Assembly: GCA_048498035.1 (NCBI GenBank)
Contig: JBEHYT010000004.1
Coordinates: 168,495 to 232,494 of the forward strand
Length of the DNA: 64,000 nt
Direction of reading: 5' to 3'
From: CADEDV01 sp048498035
GTDB lineage: Bacteria; Bacteroidota; Bacteroidia; Chitinophagales; Chitinophagaceae
The notes beneath the pieces were generated by a model that was given only the letters and a program-made list of their open reading frames with translations, was not told the origin of the DNA and did no database searches. Shown in pieces: positions 53,782-61,105 of the stretch; positions within the stretch are counted from its first letter, which is position 1, and every line of letters starts with the position of its first letter. Both the position numbers and the translations under genes were made by a program.

Positions 53782-55542
53782 TTGAAGACCGCTTGCCTCA
53801 TACTATTCCTGTTTACCACCTACTTTTTGCAGGCGCAGCAATACTATTTGCGGGGCGAAGTCAGGGACGAAGCCGGCAACGCGCTTCAAAATGTCGTCAT
53901 TCTTCAACCGTCCACCGGCTATGTGTACCGGACCGGCACCTATGGTGATTTCGGAATTACGACCCACCGGCAACCGGACACACTTGAGTTTTCATTCAGC
54001 GGCTACAAAACAGAACGTCTTGCGCTGAGCGCAGATCATTTCCTGTCTATCCGCCTCAAATTGTTGCCGGCAAACGCCAGCAATGTAAGACGTGATAAAC
54101 TGGCCTCTCTTACAAAAGACCTGGCACGGGATGAACAGCGCAAATGGTTTGCAGGTGAAGAAACATACGCCAGCCTCATTGAAAATCATTTCGTGGAAGC
54201 ACAGCGTTTCCCAAGTACTGGTGTTTCGCTGAACGTTGACATGGCTTCGTACAGTAATATCCGTAGATTCATTACCCTCAAATCAATTGTACCGCCAGAT
54301 GCAGTGCGCATTGAAGAAATGCTGAACTATTTTAACCTGGACTACGAACAGCCCGCAGGTAACGAGGTTTTCCATGCTAGAACCGCCCTGACCGATTGTC
54401 CCTGGGCTCCAGGACATCAACTGTATTATGTAAACCTGTTTTCAAAAAAGCTTGATCTGGACACGCTACCGGCCAGCAACCTTATATTTCTTATTGATAT
54501 TTCCGGGTCAATGGATATGGCCAACCGGCTGCCGTTGCTAAAATCGGCGTTTCGCCTGCTGGTCAGTAATCTCCGGGCAAAAGATTCGGTAGCAATTGTA
54601 GCCTATGGCGGCACAACCGGCGTAATGCTCAACACCACCAGCGGAGCGGAGAAGGACAAGATCATTAAAGCCATTGACGACCTGGAACCCGGAGGAGCAA
54701 CGCCGGGTGAATCCGGTATCAAATTAGCCTACAGTGTTGCACGCAATCATTTTATAAATGGAGGAAATAACCGTGTGATCCTGGCAACAGACGGCGATTT
54801 TAACGTAGGGATGCGTTCTGAATCTGACCTGGACGAACTGATCAGTCAGCAGCGGGAATCCGGCATTTATCTTACCTGCCTTGGTGTTGGAATGGGGAAC
54901 TACAAAGATTCAAAAATTCAAACGCTGGCGCGAAAAGGAAACGGCAATTTTGCCTATCTCGACAACTTCCAGGAAGCAGAAAAAGTGCTGATGAAAGAAT
55001 TTACACAAACACTTTATTCCGTTGCCGATAATGTTTATATGAACGTTTCCTTCAACCCCCAATATGTAGACCAGTATAGACTGATTGGATTTGACAATAA
55101 AGTTGGCGCTATGCGCGATACGCTATCTGCCATAGAAGGAGGGGAAATTGGCTCCGGGAGATCTACTCTTGCCGTATTTGAACTGGTACCCACACAGGCT
55201 AACTTAAAAGCGATCACAAAAACATCGTCCAGCAATCAACTCGCCACTGTTAATATTCAATATCAATTGCCGAACGACACGGCAATGAAAAATGCCAGTT
55301 ACCATTTCCCGGTAAATTACCAGTCTTTCAACAACGTAGCAAGGGGCTACAGGTTTTATACCGCTGTAGTCATGTTTGGCTCACTGCTGCGATCATCGCA
55401 ATATGTAGGCGAAAACGAATGGGATAACCTGAAAGCGCTGGCTGCATCATCCGCAGAACCTGGAGATCCTTTACAGGAAGAATTTTCGACGCTGGTGCAA
55501 CAGGCCCACCTGTTGTATTCCAAAACAAAAAAAAGAAGATAA
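53782..55542 (+). CDS. Exported von Willebrand factor A domain protein (YfbK-like) with N-terminal CarbopepD-like domain
   Basis: About 586 residues, TTG start at 53782 because a signal peptide begins there (KTACLILFLFTTYFLQAQ); an upstream frame extends to 53755. First comes a carboxypeptidase-regulatory-like domain (YLRGEVRDEAGNALQNVVI). Next is a YfbK head (STGVSLNVDMASYSNIRRF, VRIEEMLNYFNLDYEQP). The vWA domain has the metal site IFLIDISGSMDMANRL, then LATDGDFNVG. The end has RLIGFDNKV and GEIGSGRSTLAVFELVP. Function unknown; vWA proteins of this type bind proteins via the metal site, and the signal peptide puts it outside the cytoplasm. Confidence 0.85.
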   Translation: MKTACLILFLFTTYFLQAQQYYLRGEVRDEAGNALQNVVILQPSTGYVYRTGTYGDFGITTHRQPDTLEFSFSGYKTERLALSADHFLSIRLKLLPANASNVRRDKLASLTKDLARDEQRKWFAGEETYASLIENHFVEAQRFPSTGVSLNVDMASYSNIRRFITLKSIVPPDAVRIEEMLNYFNLDYEQPAGNEVFHARTALTDCPWAPGHQLYYVNLFSKKLDLDTLPASNLIFLIDISGSMDMANRLPLLKSAFRLLVSNLRAKDSVAIVAYGGTTGVMLNTTSGAEKDKIIKAIDDLEPGGATPGESGIKLAYSVARNHFINGGNNRVILATDGDFNVGMRSESDLDELISQQRESGIYLTCLGVGMGNYKDSKIQTLARKGNGNFAYLDNFQEAEKVLMKEFTQTLYSVADNVYMNVSFNPQYVDQYRLIGFDNKVGAMRDTLSAIEGGEIGSGRSTLAVFELVPTQANLKAITKTSSSNQLATVNIQYQLPNDTAMKNASYHFPVNYQSFNNVARGYRFYTAVVMFGSLLRSSQYVGENEWDNLKALAASSAEPGDPLQEEFSTLVQQAHLLYSKTKKRR

Positions 55543-55547
55543 CATAA

Positions 55548-56711
55548 TTAGGAAAACATCTCGCGTATCTTATCGAAAAAGCCCTTCTCGTTCTTATCAG
55601 GATGGGGTTTAAAATTACCCGACTGGCTCATTTTCTCCAGCATTGCTTTTTCATCTGCAGATACATGTTGAGGAGTCCATACATTTACCTGCACTAACTG
55701 ATCACCTTTTTCGTATGAGTTTACTGCGGGAAAGCCTTTTCCTTTTAACCTGAAAATTTTCCCGCTTTGGGTACCGGCCGGAATCTTGATCTTGGCACGG
55801 CCATCGATAGTAGGCACTTCCACCTGCACACCAAACACAGCATCTGTAAAGGAAACATACAGGTCATAAGCCACATTCAGTCCATCACGATGAAGATCTT
55901 TATGTTGCTCCTCTTCAATAAGGATGATCAGATCACCCGGCATACCGCCGCGTTCTCCCGCATTTCCCTTTCCACTGATATTTAATTGCATTCCTTCCTG
56001 GACGCCCGGCGGGATATCAATACTCAGCGATTCTTCTGCATACACACGACCCTCACCCTTGCAACTGGAACATTTGGCGGTAACCGTTGTGCCCTCACCA
56101 TTACAGGTAGGGCAGGTTGTTACGGTTTGCATTTGTCCCAGGAATGTATTTTGCACCCGTCGTACCTGGCCACTGCCACCACAGGTGCCGCAGGTTTGGA
56201 TGCTTCCCTTGTCTTTGGCACCACTGCCACCACAGGTAGCACAGGGGACATATTTTTTAACCTTGATATTCTTGGTTACGCCCTTTGCAATTTCTTCATA
56301 CGTAAGTTTAAGCTTGATGCGAAGGTTACTGCCACGCACTCCCCGGCTACGCTGACCACCACGACTGCCGCCACGCTGACCTCCGCCAAAAAAACTTCCA
56401 AACAGGTCTTCGCCAAAGATGTCTCCAAACTGGCTGAAGATGTCTTCCATATTCATGCCACCGGGATGACCGCCAGCGCGACCATTCCCAACACCTGCAT
56501 GGCCAAAACGGTCGTACTGCGCTTTCTTTTCCGCATCACTCAACACTTCGTAGGCTTCAGCCGCTTCCTTGAATTTTTCCTCCGCTGCTTTGTCGCCCGG
56601 ATTGCGGTCCGGGTGAAACTGCATCGCTACTTTGCGGTAAGCTTTCTTTATCTCATCCGTGGAAGCAGATTTACCAACTCCCAATACCTCGTAAAAATCT
56701 CGTTTTGCCAT
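55548..56711 (-). CDS. dnaJ: Molecular chaperone DnaJ
   Basis: 387 residues from the ATG at 56711. The J domain has HPD at residues 33-35. A Gly/Phe-rich linker is followed by the four zinc-binding repeats CATCGGSG, CGTCGGSG, CPTCNGEG and CSSCKGEG. The C-terminal domains have RVYAEESLSIDIPPGVQEGM. It stimulates DnaK ATPase and delivers unfolded proteins. It follows grpE after 15 bases in one operon on the minus strand. Confidence 0.97.
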   Translation of the reverse strand: MAKRDFYEVLGVGKSASTDEIKKAYRKVAMQFHPDRNPGDKAAEEKFKEAAEAYEVLSDAEKKAQYDRFGHAGVGNGRAGGHPGGMNMEDIFSQFGDIFGEDLFGSFFGGGQRGGSRGGQRSRGVRGSNLRIKLKLTYEEIAKGVTKNIKVKKYVPCATCGGSGAKDKGSIQTCGTCGGSGQVRRVQNTFLGQMQTVTTCPTCNGEGTTVTAKCSSCKGEGRVYAEESLSIDIPPGVQEGMQLNISGKGNAGERGGMPGDLIILIEEEQHKDLHRDGLNVAYDLYVSFTDAVFGVQVEVPTIDGRAKIKIPAGTQSGKIFRLKGKGFPAVNSYEKGDQLVQVNVWTPQHVSADEKAMLEKMSQSGNFKPHPDKNEKGFFDKIREMFS

Positions 56712-56726
56712 AGCGGTGTTCACTTT

Positions 56727-57287
56727 TTATTTTCCAACTACCACTTTGGCGTGTCGGATGATCTTATCATTCAGGTAATAGCCTTTGGTAATTTCATCAA
56801 CCACCTTTCCCTTCAGCTCTTCAGATGGCACAGCAACCTCGGTAATCGCCTCGTGCAGATCAGGATTAAACTCCGTATTGCGGGCATCCATTGGCTTTAA
56901 ACCGCGATTATACAACGAGGTTCGCAACTTGTTGAATACCAACATTACACCCTCTTTTATGGCATCCGCATCATTGCTGGTTTCCATTTGCTTTTGTGCA
57001 CGATCCATATCATCCAATACGCCCAGCAGGTCTACAATCACCTCTTTACCAGCGGTTTGTATTAATTCAATGCGTTCCTTCGCCGTCCGGCGCCGGATAT
57101 TATCCAGCTCCGCTACCGCACGCAAATGCTTATCCTTCGCATCATCCAACTCCGCCTGCAGGCGATCCAGTTCTGAACCCTCCTGCAACGGATCATTCAG
57201 GTGCGTGGTTCCGCTTTGATTTTCATCCGTATTGATATTCAAATCCCCATTCTCCAGGGATTCATCTCTCATGTCTTTTTCTGCCAT
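56727..57287 (-). CDS. grpE: Nucleotide exchange factor GrpE
   Basis: 186 residues from the ATG at 57287. An acidic N-terminal tail (DMRDESLENGD) is followed by a coiled coil (DRLQAELDDAKDKHLRAVAELDNIRRRTAKER). The beta-domain has FNPDLHEAITEVAVP and ends GYYLNDKIIRHAKVVVGK, the family signature. It releases ADP from DnaK. First gene of the grpE-dnaJ operon, with a good promoter just upstream. Confidence 0.97.
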   Translation of the reverse strand: MAEKDMRDESLENGDLNINTDENQSGTTHLNDPLQEGSELDRLQAELDDAKDKHLRAVAELDNIRRRTAKERIELIQTAGKEVIVDLLGVLDDMDRAQKQMETSNDADAIKEGVMLVFNKLRTSLYNRGLKPMDARNTEFNPDLHEAITEVAVPSEELKGKVVDEITKGYYLNDKIIRHAKVVVGK

Positions 57288-57304
57288 TTTGTACAAATTG
57301 TTTG

Positions 57305-57334
57305 CAAAGGTAAGGGAGTCAATAATTCTGCCAA
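57305..57334 (-). promoter_or_regulatory. grpE-dnaJ promoter
   Basis: Read on the minus strand, TTG (57332-57334), a 19-base spacer, and TACCTTTG (57305-57312). This is a perfect match to the Bacteroidota sigma-ABfr consensus in motif and spacing. The -7 element ends 17 bases before the grpE ATG. It looks like a housekeeping promoter rather than a heat-shock one. Confidence 0.75.
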
Positions 57335-57397
57335 GGGAAGTAAAAAGACAAAATGACGGGATTCTACTGAATTGAAAGCCAGTAAGTCGTGATCAAT

Positions 57398-57429
57398 TTG
57401 CAGTCACGGCAGGAATGCCAGTATCTTTG
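57398..57429 (+). promoter_or_regulatory. Promoter of the RlmI-like gene
   Basis: TTG (57398-57400, within TTTG), a 21-base spacer, and TATCTTTG (57422-57429), a perfect match to the consensus. It is 7 bases before the ATG 57437, so the mRNA would have a very short leader. Divergent from the grpE promoter; the two -7 elements lie about 110 bases apart. Confidence 0.72.
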
Positions 57430-57436
57430 CGCCCTT

Positions 57437-58609
57437 ATGAGCACGATTTACCTGAAGCGAAAAATTGCCCCGCGTATCCAAAACGGCCACCCCTGGGTGT
57501 TTGCTAACGAAGTAGATAAGGTGGACGGAGAACTGACCGCAGGGGGCATTGTGGAGGTGCTTACGCACGACAGGAAGTTTATCGGCAAAGCCTATGTAAA
57601 CCCCAAATCGCAGATCATCGCCCGTATCCTTACGCGTGACCGCAATACGATGATCAATGACCAGTTCTTTTTCGACCGCATTTCCTCCTGCTGGCAGTAC
57701 CGGCAGAAACTGGGCTATACCGAAAACTGCCGCCTGGTTTTTGGCGAAGCCGACGGGCTTCCTCAATTGATCATCGACAAGTTCAATGATTATTTTGTGA
57801 TCCAAACACTTGCGCTGGGCATCGATATCTGGAAACCGGCTATCGTGCAGGCGTTGCAGCAACTGTTTAATCCCAAAGGAATTTATGAGCGGAATGATGT
57901 CCCTGTTCGTGAACTGGAAGGCCTTACCCAGCAAAAGGGATTTTTATCAGCTCCTTTTGATACAAAGATCATCATACGGGAAAACGGTTTGCAATTTCAT
58001 GTTGATCTGGAAAACGGTCAGAAAACCGGTTACTTCCTTGATCAGCAGGATAACCGGCGTGCTATTCAGCATATTGTAAAAGGTGCAGATGTATTGGGCG
58101 CATTTACTTATACCGGAACGTTTGAGATCCATGCTGCGCATTATGGCGCCAAATCCGTTCTGGGTCTTGATATTTCGGAGAATGCAGTACAGCAGGCCAA
58201 CAGGAACGCCGCTCTTAATGGCCTCGAAACCACCTGCAAATTTGAAACCGCGAATGCATTCGATGTATTAAAACAATGGGGTAAAGAGGGTAGGCAATAT
58301 GATGTTGTGATGCTGGATCCACCTGCATTTACAAAAAGCCGGGAAACTATTCAGAAAGCAATTACGGGCTACAAGGAGATCAATCTTCGGGGAATGAAGC
58401 TGGTGAAACCGGGCGGGTTCCTGGTTACTTCTTCCTGTACCAACCTGGTACAGCCTGAGCTATTTCTTCAAATTATTGATATGGCCGCACGCGATGCAAA
58501 ACGTAAACTTCGCCAGGTAACCTTCCAGGCGCAGGCGCCTGATCATCCCATTATCTGGGGAATGGAGAATACGCAATACCTTAAATTCCTGATTGTACAG
58601 GTGCAATAG
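57437..58609 (+). CDS. Class I SAM-dependent rRNA large-subunit methyltransferase (RlmI/YccW-like)
   Basis: 390 residues from ATG 57437. An N-terminal PUA domain (IAPRIQNGHPWVFANEVDKV, then FIGKAYVNPKSQIIARILT) precedes an EEHEE domain and the Rossmann methyltransferase with GAFTYTGTFEIHAA, LGLDISENAV and VMLDPPAFTKSR; LVTSSCTN follows. RlmI methylates C5 of a cytosine in 23S rRNA. The DPPxF and SSC motifs fit this family. Exact target in this organism is inferred. Confidence 0.88.
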   Translation: MSTIYLKRKIAPRIQNGHPWVFANEVDKVDGELTAGGIVEVLTHDRKFIGKAYVNPKSQIIARILTRDRNTMINDQFFFDRISSCWQYRQKLGYTENCRLVFGEADGLPQLIIDKFNDYFVIQTLALGIDIWKPAIVQALQQLFNPKGIYERNDVPVRELEGLTQQKGFLSAPFDTKIIIRENGLQFHVDLENGQKTGYFLDQQDNRRAIQHIVKGADVLGAFTYTGTFEIHAAHYGAKSVLGLDISENAVQQANRNAALNGLETTCKFETANAFDVLKQWGKEGRQYDVVMLDPPAFTKSRETIQKAITGYKEINLRGMKLVKPGGFLVTSSCTNLVQPELFLQIIDMAARDAKRKLRQVTFQAQAPDHPIIWGMENTQYLKFLIVQVQ

Positions 58610-59075
58610 TAGCGATGGGTATCGTCTCAGTTTGAAACGTATGCACTAATCGTTAAAATCTATAAATAGTGGCTTAGGAACAAATCAACAATCAAAAAGT
58701 AGTTCCGCTGAATATTTTTGTTGTTGAAAAGACGGAAACTTTTGTAAAATTTATTAGCTCCTGCGTATTACTACTGCAATTCAGAACAGGTTATCCAAAA
58801 GACTGCTGGCGATAAAAGATATTGCTAACTTAGCATAAGATTACCCTCAAAAAAGCGGGAGTTGTAAATTAAAAGGGGGCTGAGTTACAAAAGACAAAAC
58901 CCCGGTTACGTGCTTTCGCAGAGGCTTTACCGAGGTATAACAGGATAAAAGTAGTACTATTTAATGGATTCCGACAAATACGAATTGTAATAAGCCCGTT
59001 GTCATCAGAATACGTAACCTAAATAGTTGAATTTCGGGATGGATCACTACCGAGAACTGCAATAAAAAAGGAAAA
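58610..59075. other. Intergenic stretch of 466 bases without a gene
   Basis: No frame here looks like a protein on either strand. The sequence is A/T-rich apart from a hairpin at 58900-58935. It separates the RlmI-like gene from the 3' end of the T9SS-tailed protein, so it should hold terminators for both. Confidence 0.6.
58900..58935 (-). terminator. Possible minus-strand intrinsic terminator hairpin
   Basis: On the minus strand CCTCGGT pairs with ACCGGGG (one G-T pair), with an inner TGC-GAAA-GCA stem-loop, followed by TTTTGTCTTTTG. It is downstream of the minus-strand gene ending at 59076, although 140 bases away. A GAAA loop and T-rich tail support RNA structure; a small RNA is not excluded. 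Confidence 0.35.
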
Positions 59076-59411
59076 TTACTTCGATACCTGGAACTTGCCC
59101 GATTCTACAATACGGCCTGAATAATCCCGGATGTGATAGATGTATACACCACGATTGTATTCATTCAGATCCAGTGTCGTTTTTTCAGTTACGGTCTGCG
59201 TTTCATACATCTTTCTACCCAGGAAATTGAATACCTGCAGGGAAAGACCTTTCTCGTAACTTTTCTGGAAATCGAAGGTGATATAAGTAGTCGCTGGATT
59301 AGGATAAAGCTTTACAGACTTATCCCCCCCTTCGCTGGGACGAGCCACCTGGGCATTGGAAACGGTGGCTATCGACAGAATAATGGATGCTATGAGTAGA
59401 ATTCGCTTCAA
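59076..59411 (-). CDS. Minimal secreted protein: signal peptide plus T9SS type A sorting domain
   Basis: 111 residues, TTG start. Signal peptide MKRILLIASIILSIATVSNAQ, then a short linker (VARPSEGGDKS) and a complete type A C-terminal domain: VKLYPNPATTYITFDF, LQVFNFLGRKMYE, LNEYNRGVYIYHIRD and a final ESGKFQVSK. No passenger domain exists, so almost the whole mature protein is the sorting signal. It might be a remnant of a larger gene, a competitor or regulator of sorting, or a small surface protein. The upstream region has TAAATTTG, a -7 match that would leave almost no leader. Confidence 0.85.
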   Translation of the reverse strand: MKRILLIASIILSIATVSNAQVARPSEGGDKSVKLYPNPATTYITFDFQKSYEKGLSLQVFNFLGRKMYETQTVTEKTTLDLNEYNRGVYIYHIRDYSGRIVESGKFQVSK

Positions 59412-59416
59412 CGAAA

Positions 59417-59424
59417 CAAATTTA
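59417..59424 (-). promoter_or_regulatory. Possible -7 element (TAAATTTG) for the T9SS-tailed mini-protein
   Basis: A consensus TAnnTTTG only five bases before the TTG start at 59411. If real, the transcript would be nearly leaderless. No TTG at the correct spacing was found. Confidence 0.3.
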
Positions 59425-59544
59425 CTTTTATTTTTCCAATAATAGTTTCTTTTTATAAGATATGCAAACGATTTGCCGGAAAAATTACTATTGATTGAAA
59501 ATCAAAGTATTATTTCTTAAATAAGCGCGGGTTTTAACGATATT

Positions 59545-60015
59545 TTAGTGCAATTCCACCAGCGTTTTGCGGATCTCGTCGAAGTTGGGCTGCTCACCGG
59601 CATTTTCCAGTACTTCCGCATATTTTATCACACCTTCGCGGTCAATCACAAAGGCAGCCCGTTTAGACACGCCCTTCATTCCCATGGCAAAGGTTTCATA
59701 AATGCTGTCGTACGCACGGGACGCTTCCTTATTAAAATCGCTTAAAAGCGTGAAATTAAGACCCTGTTCCTGCTTAAAACGTTCCAGGGTTTGCGGTGAA
59801 TCCACAGATATCCCGAAAACATTCGCATCCATGTTGTTGTAATCCCCAATCGAATCCCGCACGCTACATAGTTCAGCCGTACAAACACTGGTAAAAGCAA
59901 GGGGAAAGAAAAGTAAAACGACATTCCTGCCGCGTTGCTCAGCAAGACTTACCTCTTTTTTTTCGCTGCTGAAAAGTTTAAAATCCGGTGCGGGTTGTCC
60001 AACCAGTAATGCCAT
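59545..60015 (-). CDS. Peroxiredoxin (AhpC/TSA, AhpE-like)
   Basis: 156 residues. Thioredoxin fold with FFPLAFTSVCTAELC: peroxidatic Cys45 in the T-x-x-C setting and Cys50 five residues later. VFGISVDSP, LLSDFNKEASRAYD and KRAAFVIDREGVIKYAEV are typical. It reduces hydrogen peroxide and organic peroxides in the cytoplasm. The five-residue spacing of the second cysteine is like atypical 2-Cys or BCP proteins; which cysteine resolves is not certain. Confidence 0.93.
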   Translation of the reverse strand: MALLVGQPAPDFKLFSSEKKEVSLAEQRGRNVVLLFFPLAFTSVCTAELCSVRDSIGDYNNMDANVFGISVDSPQTLERFKQEQGLNFTLLSDFNKEASRAYDSIYETFAMGMKGVSKRAAFVIDREGVIKYAEVLENAGEQPNFDEIRKTLVELH

Positions 60016-60086
60016 AGCTGATAAATTTTATTGATGAACTTCAAACAATTTGCCACCACGATAGTTCAATGCAACGCTGGAAAATA

Positions 60087-61103
60087 TCAAAATTTAGGGC
60101 AACGCGTGGAATTTTGTGCAGAACGGCTCATGCGGTTGGAAAAGCCAATGTAAGTTATTGAAAGTTCTACGCCGCCACGTCCGTAACTCGAAGGTTTCAG
60201 TTTAGAAATATTGATATCATAGCTCAGCGCAACGGAAAATGGTGAATAGTCGATCTTGATCACGGGAATCACCGCATCATTGGCCCGCATAAAAAAGCCT
60301 CCGTGTACTGTGTAATCCGGGTTGTCGGGATCAACGCCAATTTTCAAACCATACATCCCCCCGGCCACTGTTTCTTTAAAACCACCCTGTCGGGAATGAT
60401 CCGCCATGATGGTAACATAGGAATAATCATTTACACCAAAGCGGACACCTCCGGAAAAAACCCATTTCGGATACAACTCGATAGCAGGATTGCGATAAAA
60501 CGAATACGACGGTCGATTGAAGTGATGATAGGCTGCGCCGATATAAAAATTATTTTCCGGGTTATCGTTAAGGGTCGAATTAAAACTAAGTCCCACGCCG
60601 CCATCCAAATAGCTATAGGAGGTTTGTGCCATCGTTTCACCATCTCCACCACCGTCATACTGCGTATTGGTGGTTATTTTAGACCGGTCAAAATAGCGAT
60701 GCACCCAACCACCCATAAATCCAAGCGACAGGTACTGGTTATGATCGGCGCTAACAGACTTATGATAGTTGATCACCGGCATTACATGGGTGGAGGTCCA
60801 ACCGATAGTACCGGCGCGGTCAACCAGTAATTCCATCCCGGTAGTGATAAAATCATCGCCCTTGCCAATTGGCATCCGAAATTCCGCATTGAGAGAACCT
60901 GTACGATACGCATCAGTAACGCTGTTCCATTGATCCCGGTACACAGCCTGCACACGAATATCGCCCGTATAGATACCGGCCAGCGCGGGGTTGCGCAGCA
61001 ACGGCGCTTCAAAGAATTGGGAGAAATGAATATCCTGGCCCATGGCAGTGTTGCCCGCCAGCAGCAGGAATATCCAGCACAAAAAATTTCGTATTGTTTT
61101 CAT
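60087..61103 (-). CDS. PorP/SprF family type IX secretion outer-membrane protein
   Basis: 338 residues from the ATG at 61103 (a GTG at 61109 overlaps the upstream stop and is an alternative). Signal peptide ending TAMGQ, then the family start DIHFSQFFEAPLLRNPALAGIYTGD and barrel strands (VQAVYRDQWNSV, AYHHFNRPSYSF, VSGGVRFG-like stretches). The last residues are STRCPKF. It follows the large PKD protein in the same transcription direction, with coupled stop and start. It is similar in plan to the protein at 45602 but only distantly alike in sequence. Confidence 0.92.
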   Translation of the reverse strand: MKTIRNFLCWIFLLLAGNTAMGQDIHFSQFFEAPLLRNPALAGIYTGDIRVQAVYRDQWNSVTDAYRTGSLNAEFRMPIGKGDDFITTGMELLVDRAGTIGWTSTHVMPVINYHKSVSADHNQYLSLGFMGGWVHRYFDRSKITTNTQYDGGGDGETMAQTSYSYLDGGVGLSFNSTLNDNPENNFYIGAAYHHFNRPSYSFYRNPAIELYPKWVFSGGVRFGVNDYSYVTIMADHSRQGGFKETVAGGMYGLKIGVDPDNPDYTVHGGFFMRANDAVIPVIKIDYSPFSVALSYDINISKLKPSSYGRGGVELSITYIGFSNRMSRSAQNSTRCPKF

Positions 61104-61105
61104 AA

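Noticed and set aside
55986..56900. A 304-codon plus-strand frame opposite dnaJ-grpE
   Set aside because: Both genes on the other strand are certain; the frame is a shadow with low-complexity Thr/Ala runs from the zinc-finger repeats.
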